A stretch of DNA of 64,000 nt from JASHPR01 sp963749145 (GTDB lineage Bacteria > Actinomycetota > Actinomycetes > Streptosporangiales > Streptosporangiaceae): the NCBI GenBank assembly GCA_963749145.1, contig CAVVLN010000004.1, positions 434,001 to 498,000 on the forward strand, given 5' to 3'. The translations under genes were made by a program, and so were the position numbers. Each line of letters opens with the position of its first letter. Position 1 is the stretch's first letter. Shown piece by piece: positions 8,317-17,716 of this stretch. The notes beneath the pieces are model-generated. The model was not told the origin of the DNA, ran no database searches, and saw only the letters and a program-made list of their open reading frames with translations.

Positions 8317-8786
8317 CCGCCGGGCATGCCCCGGGAGCTGCGGGGGGCGCGCTCGGGCTGTCGATCGCGTCCCATAGCGGGCTGGCGCCGGCCAGGATCG
8401 GCGCGCTGGCCGCGACCGCGGAGCGGGCCGGGTTCGGTGCGGTGTTCGTAGCCGAGGGGCACGGCGACGCGCTCGCGCTGTGCCATCCCGTCGCCGCCGC
8501 CACCCGCGAGGCCCGGGTCGGCACCGCCGTCGCGAACGCGGCGCTGCGGCCGCCGGTGCTGGCCGCCAAGACCGCCGCCCAACTGGACCAGGCCGCGGGC
8601 GCGCGGCTCGTGCTCGGTCTCGGCGTCGGGAACCCGGTGATGAACGCGCGGTTCGGGCTCGCGCCGTTCCCGGTGCTGGCGATGATCGAGGACTACGTGG
8701 CCGTGGTCCGCGCGGTGCTGGCCGGGCAGGGCGGCGGGCACGCGGGCCCGGCTAGGGAGGCAGTGCCATCAGCGAAGAACTCGTGA
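8313..8786 (+). pseudogene. LLM-class (F420/FMN luciferase-like) oxidoreductase, 3'-truncated
   Basis: Starts at a GTG overlapping the ligase stop, with GGAGG six bases upstream. The first 130 or so residues match the N-terminal half of a luciferase-like monooxygenase or F420-dependent reductase: IGALAATAERAGFGAVFVAEG, VGTAVANAALRPPVLAAKTAAQLD, and RLVLGLGVGN followed by MIEDYVAVVRAVLAG. The family is normally about 300 residues; here it stops at about 145 after an unrelated tail leading into the SnoaL ribosome-binding site. A deletion removing the second half is the simplest reading. Confidence 0.72.
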
Positions 8787-9154
8787 CCCGCTTCTTTGCC
8801 GCGCTGGAGACGGGCGACATCGCCGCGCTGCGCGAGATCTACGCGCCCGACGCGCTCATCTGGCACAACGATGACTTGATCGAGCAGCCGGTCGACGAGA
8901 ACCTGAAGGTCCTGCAGGGCCTGCACCGGGCCGTGTCCGGGTTGCGCTACGACATCGTGCGCCGGGTGCCCGCCGCCGACGGCGTGCTGCAACAGCACGT
9001 GCTGCGCGGCACCCTGCCGAACGGGCAGCCGATCGCGCTGCACGCCGCGATGTACCTGCAGGTGCGCGACGGGCACATCACCCGGATCGAGGAGTACCTC
9101 GACTCCGGGCAGCGCTCGGCGATCCGGGCCGCCCGCGAGGCCCTGTCCGGCTAG
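8783..9154 (+). CDS. SnoaL-like / nuclear transport factor 2 family protein
   Basis: A small alpha+beta cone-fold protein: TRFFAALETGDIAALREIYAPDALIWHNDD, then a ligand-pocket region and HAAMYLQVRDGHITRIEEYLDSGQ. Family members are isomerases, hydrolases or hydroxylase partners acting on polyketides, limonene epoxide or steroids. The GTG at 8783 is the first canonical start, but the conserved helix begins five codons earlier (ISEEL). A good SD (GGGAGG, 8755-8760) lies seven bases before an ATC at 8768, so the real start may be that ATC. It overlaps the convergent FAD monooxygenase by four bases. Confidence 0.85.
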   Translation: MTRFFAALETGDIAALREIYAPDALIWHNDDLIEQPVDENLKVLQGLHRAVSGLRYDIVRRVPAADGVLQQHVLRGTLPNGQPIALHAAMYLQVRDGHITRIEEYLDSGQRSAIRAAREALSG

Positions 9155-10341
9155 CTTCGGGGATACGCGCTCACGCGGCCGGCCGGGAGGTCACGCGCCG
9201 GAGCGCGGCGGCCGATGACCAGGTCGAGCTGGCGCAGCTGGAGGGACAGGGGCATCGCCCCCAGCACCGCGTCGCGGGCCGCGCAGGCCAGGCGGCCGTC
9301 CCACTGGCCCACGCGGCCCGAGCCGCGGGCCAGCAGGGTGACCCGGGCGGCGGTGCGCCAGCGGCGCCGCTGGTAGGCACGCAGGGCGGCCCGCGGGTCG
9401 GCCGTCTCGGCCAGGCAGCCGGCCAGCGTGGTCGCGTCGACGATGGCCTGGCAGGCGCCCTGCGCGAGGTCGGGGGTCATCGGGTGGATGGCGTCGCCGA
9501 TCAGCGCGACCCGGCCCTTGGTCCAGGTTCTGGCCAGCCGGCGGTCGTAGATGTCGTTGCGCACGATCGCCTCATCCGGGGTGGCCTCGATCAGGGCGGG
9601 GATCGGAGCGTGCCAGGCACCGAACAGCGCGCGCAGGCGCTCCGCGGTGTCCCCGTCACGGTCGTCCCCGGCCGCGGCGTTCCAGGACGCGTACCAGATG
9701 ATCCGGCCGCCGCTGGCCGGGGCGAAGCCGAAGCGCGTGCCGCGGCCCCAGGTCTCCATCCCGTCCCGGGGCAGCGGCACCGATCCGGCCGGGGTGAGGG
9801 CCCGCACCGCCGTGTAGCCGCGGTACCGCAGCGGCGCCGCCGGCCGCAGCGCGTCCCGGACCACCGAGTGCACCCCGTCGGCGCCGATGAGGACGTCGGC
9901 TTTCACCTCGTGGCCGCCGGCGAAACCCGCGGTCACGCCGTCGCCGGTGTCCCGGATGCCGCGGCAGCGGGCCCCGAGGTGGATGGCCGCGGGGTCGACG
10001 TGGCTGGCCAGCAGGCGCTGCAGCTCGGCCCGGGGCACGGCGGCGAAGGCGGCCCCCCACCGCCGCTCCATGGCCTCGCTCGGGTAGCACATCAGCCAGC
10101 GGCCGTCCGGGCGCGTGATGCCCTGCCGGGTCATCCGCTCGGCGAGCCCCCGCACCTGGTCGGCCAGGCCGATCGGCTCCAGGGCGCGCAGCGCGTTGGC
10201 CCACAGGCCCACCCCGGCCCCGATCTCTTCCAGGGCCGGGGCCTGCTCGTAGATCTCGGCGGCCAGGCCGCGGCGGGCCAGGGCGACGGCCGCGGTCAGC
10301 CCGCCGATCCCGCCGCCGATGATGACGATCTTCGGTGCCAT
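9151..10341 (-). CDS. Class A FAD-dependent monooxygenase (salicylate hydroxylase-like)
   Basis: A 396-residue aromatic hydroxylase-type flavoprotein. The dinucleotide fold GGGIGG is at residues 9-14, the DG motif GADGVHSVVRD at about 153-163, and the GD motif GDAIHPMTPDLAQGACQAIVD starts at about 282. The enzyme uses NAD(P)H and O2 to hydroxylate an aromatic or similar ring. The start ATG at 10341 has no strong SD. It probably shares a transcript with the cyclic-nucleotide-binding protein 43 bp upstream. Together with the VOC, hydrolase, SDR and ligase genes it points to a ring-degrading cluster. Confidence 0.92.
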   Translation of the reverse strand: MAPKIVIIGGGIGGLTAAVALARRGLAAEIYEQAPALEEIGAGVGLWANALRALEPIGLADQVRGLAERMTRQGITRPDGRWLMCYPSEAMERRWGAAFAAVPRAELQRLLASHVDPAAIHLGARCRGIRDTGDGVTAGFAGGHEVKADVLIGADGVHSVVRDALRPAAPLRYRGYTAVRALTPAGSVPLPRDGMETWGRGTRFGFAPASGGRIIWYASWNAAAGDDRDGDTAERLRALFGAWHAPIPALIEATPDEAIVRNDIYDRRLARTWTKGRVALIGDAIHPMTPDLAQGACQAIVDATTLAGCLAETADPRAALRAYQRRRWRTAARVTLLARGSGRVGQWDGRLACAARDAVLGAMPLSLQLRQLDLVIGRRAPARDLPAGRVSAYPRS

Positions 10342-10383
10342 GGCTGGTACTCCGTTCGGCGAACACCGCGCCCGGGGGCAGGG

Positions 10384-11385
10384 TCAGGACGCGGCCTCGC
10401 GGCGGTGGCCCACGGCCAGCTCCTCCAGCGCGGCCCGGTCGAACTGGCTGGCGTCGGCCGTCGCGATCCGGCAGGCCGTGACGGCGGTCAGCGTGGAGGT
10501 GCGCAGGCCGCCCTCGAGGTGGGCCCGCTCGCCGAGCAGAGCCCCGGGCCCGTATTCGGCCAGCCGCTTGCCGTCCCGCTCGACCCGCACCACGCCGTCT
10601 AGGACCAGGTGAACCTCGGTGCCGGGCTCGCCCTGGCGGACCAGCACCGTCCCCGGCTTGATGCGGCGGATCCGCGGCCTGGCGGCGCCGTGCATCAGCT
10701 GGGCGGACAGGGCCCGCTCCAGCGCGGTCTCGACGGTGGTGACCAGGGCCGGGGAGTCCTGCTCGCCCCACGGGGTGTGGCGGCCGTACGACTTGCGGAA
10801 CCAGTCGTCGAAGTCGGTGAGCCCGGATTTGCGGCACAGGCGCCCCCGGTGGTCGTACACCCAGTGCCGGGGGAACCGGCTGGCGCCGGCCAGCGCGGAC
10901 TCGGCCCGGCCGTCGGCGTGCAGCGTCAGCGACAGGGTGGTCCAGACCAGCGGCGAGTTCCACTGCACGTAGGGTCGCCGGCGCACGCGGCGCGGCATCG
11001 GCATGCCGGCCCGGCCGCCCCCGGTCTGCGCGAACCGGATCCAGCCGTCGCCGTGCTCGGGCTCGCGGCGCAGGTCGGGCAGGGCCACCGCCTGGAACAC
11101 GTGCTGCAGGCCGCCGAGCCGGACCGTGCTGGACCCGATCAGGCACCCGCCCTCGCCGTAACCGCCGCCGGTGACGCGGCCGTCGTCGTCGACCTCGATC
11201 CAGGCCCGGAGCACGTTGGCGAAGCGGAACCGGTCGGCGGCCCGCCACTCCTCCAGGTTGCCCAGGACGTCCGGCAGCGGGTCGTCGTAGTGGCCGATCC
11301 CGGCCTCGATCCCGAACTGGAAAATGCCCTTGAACGCCTCGGACGGGATCCAGGAGACCGAGGTGACGGAGCTCTCGTATCGCAT
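10384..11385 (-). CDS. Protein with C-terminal cyclic-nucleotide-binding domain
   Basis: A 333-residue protein. Residues 1-215 are a beta-rich domain with no family I can name (FRFANVLRAWIEVDDDGRVTG; VWTTLSLTLHADGRAE). Residues about 235-325 are a cNMP-binding barrel: GTVLVRQGEPGTEVHLVLDGVVRVERDGK, then EYGPGALLGERAHLEGG, the phosphate-cassette position. No HTH is seen, so it is not a Crp-type activator. It may sense a nucleotide or simply use the fold. It is leftward, just upstream of the FAD monooxygenase, with a spacing consistent with an operon. Confidence 0.78.
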   Translation of the reverse strand: MRYESSVTSVSWIPSEAFKGIFQFGIEAGIGHYDDPLPDVLGNLEEWRAADRFRFANVLRAWIEVDDDGRVTGGGYGEGGCLIGSSTVRLGGLQHVFQAVALPDLRREPEHGDGWIRFAQTGGGRAGMPMPRRVRRRPYVQWNSPLVWTTLSLTLHADGRAESALAGASRFPRHWVYDHRGRLCRKSGLTDFDDWFRKSYGRHTPWGEQDSPALVTTVETALERALSAQLMHGAARPRIRRIKPGTVLVRQGEPGTEVHLVLDGVVRVERDGKRLAEYGPGALLGERAHLEGGLRTSTLTAVTACRIATADASQFDRAALEELAVGHRREAAS

Positions 11386-11531
11386 GCCTTCATGCTCGCC
11401 AGCGCGGCCCGCCGCGGCCAGGATGGTGCCTGGCCTCCTGGCCCCGGCCTAGCATCCGCCGCGCCGGGGTGCCAGCACGCCGGGCGGGTGCATGCCAGCA
11501 CCGTTGCCGGGCCCCGGCGGCCCGTGACTGA

Positions 11532-14011
11532 ATGAGCCCCGTGGGCGTGCTGCGGGCGGCCGGGGCGGTGCTGCGGGCCGAGTCACGGGCCCGGTGGCGG
11601 GCCTGGCTGGCGCTGGCCCTGGTGACGGGACTGGCCGGGGGCGTGGTGCTGACCGCCGCGGCCGGGGCGCAGCGGACCGGGTCGGCGTTCGCCCGCATGC
11701 TGCAGGCCGGCCACGCCGCCGGGGTATCGGTCGCGGAAAACGGCACCGGCCAGGGCTACGACCAGGCCCTGGCCCGCCTGCCGGGGGTCAGCGGGGTGGC
11801 CCGGGTCCTGGGCGGCGAGGTCGGGAATATGTTCCTGATCCTGCCCGGCGGGGCCCGGATCACCCCGGTCGCCGTGCAGGTGAGCGCCGACGGGCGGTTC
11901 GGTACCTCGGTCGACCGCTTCCAGATGCTGGCCGGCCGGGCGCAGCGCCCGGGCCGCGCGGACGAGGCGGTGATCGACCCCCAGCTGGCCGCCGGCTACG
12001 GCCTGCGCCCCGGGAGCACGCTGACCCTGGTCGAAGCCCCGAACGGAGCACCGAACACCCCGGACTTCCGCCGGGCCGTCCGGGTGCCGCTGCGGGTCAG
12101 CGGGGTCGCGGTGTTCGAGAACCAGGTCGTCCCGGTTGCCCCCTCGGACCCGTTCCCGCAGCTCGCGCTGGGCCCCGCGTTCTACCGCAGCCGGGCCGGC
12201 TGTTCGCGGTCGGTGCCGACGAGGCGCTGGTGCGCCTGCGGCCCGGGGCTAGCCTGGCCGCCTTCACCCGCCGCGCGACCGCGCTGGCCCGCCGGTATCC
12301 CGCCACCCAGGGCGTGGGCGTGACCGACCTCACCGTTCAGCAGGCCAAGGTCGAGCAGGCGATCCAGCCGCAAGCCGACGCCCTGGCCCTGTTCGCCGCG
12401 CTGGCCGCGCTGGCAGCCGTGGTGGTCGCCGGCCAGCTGCTCAGCCGTCAGCTCCTGGCCGGCGCCGCGGAGTATCCCGGGCTGAGCGCGCTGGGCATGG
12501 ACCGCGGGCAGCTGTTCGTCCTGGGCCTGGCCCGGGCGGGCCTGGTGACCGCGGCCGGGGCCGTTATCGCCGCGGCGGCCGCCGTGGCCGCCTCGCCGCT
12601 GATGCCCATCGGCCCGGCCCGGCTGGCCGAGCCGGACCCCGGGGTTCAGGTGAACGTGGCCGTGCTGGGCCTCGGCCTGCTGGTCGTCGCGCTCGTGCCG
12701 CTGCTCGTCGTCGCGCCGGTCGCCTGGCACACGGCCGGGACGGCCCGGGCCCGCGGCGATCCGCAGCCTGACCGCGGCGCCTCATCGCGCCTGGCCGCGG
12801 CCCTGACCTGGCTGGGCGGGGTGCCGTCGGCGGCGATCGGCATCCGGATGGCGGTAGAGCCGGGCCGGGGCCGCGGCGCGGTGCCGGTGCGCAGCGCCCT
12901 GGCCGGGACGGCGCTCGCGGTGGCCGCGGTGGTGGCCGCGGCGGTGTTCGGCGCCAGCCTGACCCAGCTCGTGGACACCCCCCGGCTCTACGGCCAGGAC
13001 TGGGACCTCGGGCTCAGCGCCGGATACGGGGCCGTGCCGGTGGCCGGCTCCGGGTCGCTGCTGGCCGCGACGCCGGGCGCGGCCTACGCGGGCGCCAACT
13101 TCGGGCCGGTCACCGTGGACGGGCAGCCGGTCGCGGCGGTCGGCATCCAGCCGCTGCGCGGCCAGGTGTTCCTCACCCTGCTCGCCGGCCGGGCGCCGGC
13201 CCGCCGGGACGAGATCGTGCTGGGCAGCCGCACGCTGCGGCAGCTGGGCAAGCGCCTGGGTGACGTCGTCGCGGTGCAGGCGGCCCCCGGGGCCCGGCCC
13301 ATCCCCATGCGCATCGTCGGCGACGCGATCTTCCCCGCATTCGGGGTGGGCATCCTGACCCCGACCGGCCTGGGCGACGGCGCGGCCGTGTACGCCCCGC
13401 TGCTGCCCGCCGACAACCTGGGCGGCTGCGCCCGGCCGGGTGCCTGCTACGACTTCTACCTCATCCGCTTCCGCCCCGGGACGCCGGCCGCGGCCGAGGC
13501 GGCGGTGGGCCGCCGGTTCGTGACGCTGCTGACGGCCGGGGGGTGCCCGGCCGGGACCTGCCAGGCGCTGACCGCGGCGCAGCCGGCCGCGATCAGCAAC
13601 TACTCGCGGGTGCGGGCCACCCCGCTGGTGCTCGGCGCGCTGCTCGCGCTGCTCGCCGTCGCCCTGGTCGCCCAGGCCCTGCTGATCACCGCCCGGCGGC
13701 GGCGCCGGGATTTCGCCATCGTCAAGGCGCTCGGGTTCCTCCGGCGGCAGGTGGCCGCCGCCGTGGCCTGGCAGGCCAGCACGCTGGCCGCCGCGGCCCT
13801 GGCCGTCGGCCTGCCGCTCGGCGTCGCCGGCGGCCGCTGGGCCTGGGCCTGGTTCGCGTCGTCGGTCGGCGCCGCGCCGGGGGCCGCCGTCCCGGTGACC
13901 GCGGTCGCGCTCGCGATCCCGGTCACGCTGCTGCTGGCCAACCTCGTCGCGGCCGTCCCGGGCGCGGCAGCCGCCCGGACCAGACCAGCCGTCACGCTCC
14001 GCACCGAGTGA
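11532..14011 (+). pseudogene. FtsX-type ABC transporter permease, single frameshift
   Basis: A permease of about 826 residues with two FtsX/MacB-like halves. The first frame (from ATG 11532) covers the N-terminal helix WLALALVTGLAGGVVLTAAAG and the first extracytoplasmic domain to about 12198 (ALGPAFYRSRAG). The protein resumes in another frame at LFAVGADEALVRLRPG and runs to the stop at 14011 with the remaining helices, for example VLGALLALLAVALVAQALLI. One missing base in GGGCCGGCTG around 12196-12202 accounts for it. No ATPase gene is adjacent, which is unusual for this family. It could be a sequencing error rather than a true mutation. Confidence 0.75.
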
Positions 14012-14114
14012 GATCCAGGCGGAACGGTGCGGCCGGCCGCGGCCCTGGCCGTCCACGCTCGCGTCCAGCAGTCGCTGCCGGGCCGCGGGCCCGCGGAGGG
14101 CACGGCTGCGTCGG

Positions 14115-17100
14115 TCACGGCCGGGCCTCCACCTCGATCTGCCTGACGACATCGCCCACCGCGCTGACCTCTCCGTACCGGCGGCGGATCACATCCGCGA
14201 TCAGCCCGGTCCAGCCGGTCTGGTGGAAGGCGCCGAGCGCCGAGCCGTTGTCGCCGTGGAAGTACTCGCTGAAGATCAGGTTGTCGTGCCAGGCGGGATC
14301 GGTCTGCATCAGTTCGGTCCCGCCGAAGCAGGGCCTGCGGCCGTCCGGGCCGCGGGTGAAGATCGAGATCAGCCGCTGCTGCAGGTCCTGGGCGACCAGG
14401 TCCAGGGTGAGCTGCCGGCCCGACCCGGTCGGGTACTCGATCGTGAAGTCGTCTCCGAAGAACCGGTGGAAGCGCTCCAGGACGCTGATCACCAGGTAGT
14501 TGAGCGGGAACCAGAGCGGTCCGCGCCAGTTGGAGTTCCCGCCGAACATGGCCGTGGTTGACTCGGCCGGCTCGTAGTCGATGCTGGCGTGGAAGCCCTC
14601 GACATCGATCTGGTACGGGTGATCGCGATGGTAGGCGGACAGGGCCCGCAAGCCGTGCGGCGAGAGGAACTCGGACTCATCGAAGACCTTGGTCAGCAGC
14701 CGCTCCAGCCGCTCCGGGGCCACCAGGCTGAGCAGCAGCCGCTGCTCGCCCGGCTGCCCGCGCAGCAGGCCGCGCTCGCGCAGCTTGTCGGTGTCGACGA
14801 GCTCCTCACGGCCCAGGAAGTCGGCGAACTGCTTGCCGAAGGCCAGCGCGCGCTGCAGGTCGTGCTCGTCAACGACCGCGGCCCCGAGCACCGGGATGAT
14901 GCCGACCATCGAGCGGACCTTGATCGGCACCTGCGCACCGGACGGGGTCACGAGCCGGTCGTAGAAGAGCCCGTCGGTCTCGTCCCATAGCCCCTGGCCG
15001 GCCAAGGCGTCGCGGATCGCGGCGAAGTGCTCGAGGAACTTGAGCACGAGATCGGTGGCCGGGCGCCGCCCGGACCGGTTCAGCGCGCTGGCGATGCTGC
15101 CCAGGGCGACCGCGTAGAACCCCATCCAGCCGGTGGCGTCGGACTGCTCCAGTGTGCCGCCCACCGGAAGGTGGGAGCGATCCAGCGGGCCGATGTTGTC
15201 TAGCCCGAGGAACCCGCCCTCGAACACGTTGTTGCCCTCGGTGTCTTCCCGGTTCACCCACCAGGTGAAGTTGACCAGCAGCTTGTCGAGGACCCGGCTG
15301 AGGAAGTCGAGGTCGCGGCCGCCGTCGACGGCGAACACCTCCAGCGCCGCCCAGGCCTGCACCGGCGGGTTCACGTCGCCGAAGTCCCACTCGTAGGCCG
15401 GCAGGGCCCCGTTCGGGTGCTGGAACCACTCGCGGCACAGCAGGATTAGCTGGTACTTGGCGAACGCCGGGTCGACGTGCGCCAGCGCCACGCAGTGGAA
15501 CGCCAGGTCCCAGGCGGCGAACCAGGGGTACTCCCACTTGTCCGGCATGGACATGATGTCGAAGGCGTCGAAGCTGCGCCAGCGGCTGTTGCGCCCGCCC
15601 GCCCGGCCCGGCGGCGGCGCCGGCTGGGCCGGGTCGCCGTCCAGCCAGCGGGTCACGTCGTAGTAGTACAGCTGCTTGCTCCACAGGAGCCCGGCGAACG
15701 CCTGGCGCATGACCATCGCCTCGTCCGCCGACGCCGCCCGCGGGGTCAGCTCGGTGTAGAACTCGTCCGCCTCCGCCCGGCGAGCCGCCATCACCTGGCC
15801 GAACCGGGGCCCCAGCGCCGCGTCGGCGGCCCCCGCCGTGCCCGGGCCCAAGGCGGCGGCCGTGGTGCCCGGGGCGGCGGCCGTCGTGCCCCGGGCGGCG
15901 GCCGTAGTGCCCCGGGCGGCGGCCGTAGTGCCCCGGGCCGCGGCCGTCGTGCCCCGGGCCGCGGCCGTAGTGCCCCGGGCCGCGGCCGTGGCCGGCCCGG
16001 CGGGCCCGGCGGCTCCCGCGGGCCGGGGCCGCAACCGCAGCCGCAGCTCGGCCGAGGCGCCGCCGGCCAGGGTGAGCCGGTACCAGAAGGCGCACTTGGT
16101 GCCCGTGCCCGCGCGATTGACGGTGGCGGCGCCGCTGATCACGTGGTCGTTGATGCCGTCCTTGGGATAGGGCGTGACCGGCGGCGCGCCGAACAACCGC
16201 GCGATGTTGGTCTCGTTCTCGCAGAACAGCACCGTGGGCACGGCCCCGTCCGGCCCGGCCGCGGCGACCAGTTCCATCTCACCGCAGAACGGATGACCGA
16301 TCGTGACCGCCGCGGTCCCGGGCTCGCGGGCCCCGGTCGCCGCCAGCTGCGGCCGGGGCGCGCCCTCGTCCCATGACCAGGTGTTGCGGAACCACGCGGT
16401 CGGCAGCACGTGCAGCGCCGCCTCCTGCGGGCCGGCGTTGGTCACCTGGATCGCCATCAGGATGTCGTCCGGGCCGGCCTTCGCGTAGTGCACCTCGACG
16501 ATCCAGTACCGGTCGTCGTCGAACACCCCGGTGTCCAGCAGCTCGTACTCGGGCTCCATCCGGCTGCGGGACCCGTTCCGCGTGATCAGGTCCTGGTAGG
16601 GGAACGCGGCCTGCGGGTAGTGGTACCGCCACCGGTTCCAGGCGTGGCTCGGCATCGCGTCCAGGTACCACCAGTACTCCTTGACGTCCTCGCCGTGGTT
16701 GCCCTGCCCGCTGGTCAGCCCGAACGCCCGCTCCTTGAGGATCGGGTCCTGGCCGTTCCACAGCGCGAGCGCCAGGCACAGCCGCTGCTCCACGTCACAG
16801 AACCCGGCCAGCCCGTCCTCGCCCCAGCGGTAGGCGCGGGATCTCGCATGGTCATGCGGCAGGTAGTCCCAGGCCTCGCCGTCCAGGCTGTAGTCCTCCC
16901 GCACCGTGCCCCACTGCCGCTCGCTGACGTACGGCCCCCACCGGTACCAATCCCCTGCCTGGTGCAGCCCGTCCTCCAGGCGCCCGAACTCCGCCACCCG
17001 CTCGCTCTCGGCACCCACCAGCGTCCCTCCGCTCGCTCCCAGATATCCGCCAGGTGGGGCCGACCGCACGATCGCGGCGATCGACGCCGCCGGCTCCGCT

Positions 17101-17159
17101 TCGTTCCTAAGGCGGCCGACAAGTCGCTTCATCACCCACTCGGGGTGATCGTAGGACAC
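14115..17159 (-). CDS. GH63/MGH1-like glycoside hydrolase (mannosylglycerate hydrolase-type)
   Basis: A 1014-residue cytosolic protein. After a poorly conserved N-terminal 65 residues come WYRWGPYVSERQWGTVREDY and HDHARSRAYRWGEDGLAGFCD, the conserved opening of large actinobacterial GH63-related enzymes. An (alpha/alpha)6-barrel follows from about residue 560 (DKWEYPWFAAWDLAFHC; ANFTWWVNREDTEGNN-like region; GWMGFYAVALGSIASALN), and GNSNWRGPLWFPLNYLV lies near the C-terminus. Substrates are probably alpha-glucosides or mannosylglycerate-type solutes. An in-frame 21-bp minisatellite inserts about 50 residues of A/R/G/T repeats between the N-terminal beta-domain and the barrel. ATG codons at 17159 and nine codons downstream are both possible starts. 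Confidence 0.85.
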   Translation of the reverse strand: MSYDHPEWVMKRLVGRLRNEAEPAASIAAIVRSAPPGGYLGASGGTLVGAESERVAEFGRLEDGLHQAGDWYRWGPYVSERQWGTVREDYSLDGEAWDYLPHDHARSRAYRWGEDGLAGFCDVEQRLCLALALWNGQDPILKERAFGLTSGQGNHGEDVKEYWWYLDAMPSHAWNRWRYHYPQAAFPYQDLITRNGSRSRMEPEYELLDTGVFDDDRYWIVEVHYAKAGPDDILMAIQVTNAGPQEAALHVLPTAWFRNTWSWDEGAPRPQLAATGAREPGTAAVTIGHPFCGEMELVAAAGPDGAVPTVLFCENETNIARLFGAPPVTPYPKDGINDHVISGAATVNRAGTGTKCAFWYRLTLAGGASAELRLRLRPRPAGAAGPAGPATAAARGTTAAARGTTAAARGTTAAARGTTAAARGTTAAAPGTTAAALGPGTAGAADAALGPRFGQVMAARRAEADEFYTELTPRAASADEAMVMRQAFAGLLWSKQLYYYDVTRWLDGDPAQPAPPPGRAGGRNSRWRSFDAFDIMSMPDKWEYPWFAAWDLAFHCVALAHVDPAFAKYQLILLCREWFQHPNGALPAYEWDFGDVNPPVQAWAALEVFAVDGGRDLDFLSRVLDKLLVNFTWWVNREDTEGNNVFEGGFLGLDNIGPLDRSHLPVGGTLEQSDATGWMGFYAVALGSIASALNRSGRRPATDLVLKFLEHFAAIRDALAGQGLWDETDGLFYDRLVTPSGAQVPIKVRSMVGIIPVLGAAVVDEHDLQRALAFGKQFADFLGREELVDTDKLRERGLLRGQPGEQRLLLSLVAPERLERLLTKVFDESEFLSPHGLRALSAYHRDHPYQIDVEGFHASIDYEPAESTTAMFGGNSNWRGPLWFPLNYLVISVLERFHRFFGDDFTIEYPTGSGRQLTLDLVAQDLQQRLISIFTRGPDGRRPCFGGTELMQTDPAWHDNLIFSEYFHGDNGSALGAFHQTGWTGLIADVIRRRYGEVSAVGDVVRQIEVEARP
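15851..15990. repeat. 21-bp in-frame minisatellite, about six units
   Basis: The unit GCGGCCGTAGTGCCCCGGGC (plus one base) repeats with small variants. On the coding (minus) strand it encodes the seven-residue unit AARGTTA. Being a multiple of three, it preserves the glycoside hydrolase frame and probably makes a flexible linker. Confidence 0.88.
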
Positions 17160-17220
17160 CAGCGCCCGTCCGGCCGCTCACGCCCCTCGCGCCCCTCGCG
17201 TCGCGGCGGGCGGGCGCCGG

Positions 17221-17640
17221 CTACCGGGTGGCCTGCTCGAGGGCGGCGCGCACGGTGCCCTCTCCCGTCGGCGTGCCGGCCGGGTCGCTGAACGGCCCGT
17301 ACGGGGCGCCGTACACCGGCGTGCCGGGTTCCTGGCGCCAGCTGTCCTTGAGCGGCCCGGCGTCGACCGTGCCATACCCGATGGCGTCCAGGAACGCGCT
17401 GACCCGTGCCTTCGCGCCGACGTCGTCGCCCGCGATGGGCAGGTAGCTCCGGTCAGGAGCCCCGGCCGGGCGGCTGAGCGCCAGCAGGTGCTGGTAGAAG
17501 ATGTTGTTGAACGCCTTGACCACCTGGGCGCCCGCCAAGTACCGCTGCAGCAGTTCGCTGCTGGTCAGCGACCCGCTGTCGAGTTCGGCGATCTGCCCGT
17601 CCCGCTGCGGATAGCCTTCGAGCACCGCGGGACCGTCCAC
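17221..17640 (-). pseudogene. F420-dependent NADP oxidoreductase-like protein, 5'-truncated
   Basis: The 139 residues match the C-terminal part of NADPH:F420 reductase-like or Npd-type NADP oxidoreductases: YPQRDGQIAELDSGSLTSSE, VVKAFNNIFYQHLL, then YLPIAGDDVGAKARVSAFLD and WRQEPGTPVYGAPYGPF. The N-terminal Rossmann domain (GxGxxG, about 70-80 residues) is absent. The GTG at 17640 opens on an unrelated lead (MDGPAVLEG). It should not bind NADP and is read as a remnant. Confidence 0.72.
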
Positions 17641-17716
17641 GCCTGACCGGCCGTATCCCGAGACTCACCCGTCTCACTCACGATCCGCGGGCCCGGCCCG
17701 CGGCGGCCTGGTCAGT

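Noticed and set aside
12782..14152. Minus-strand 456-codon frame opposite the FtsX permease
   Set aside because: It is the mirror of a gene with clear membrane helices and shows no motif of its own.
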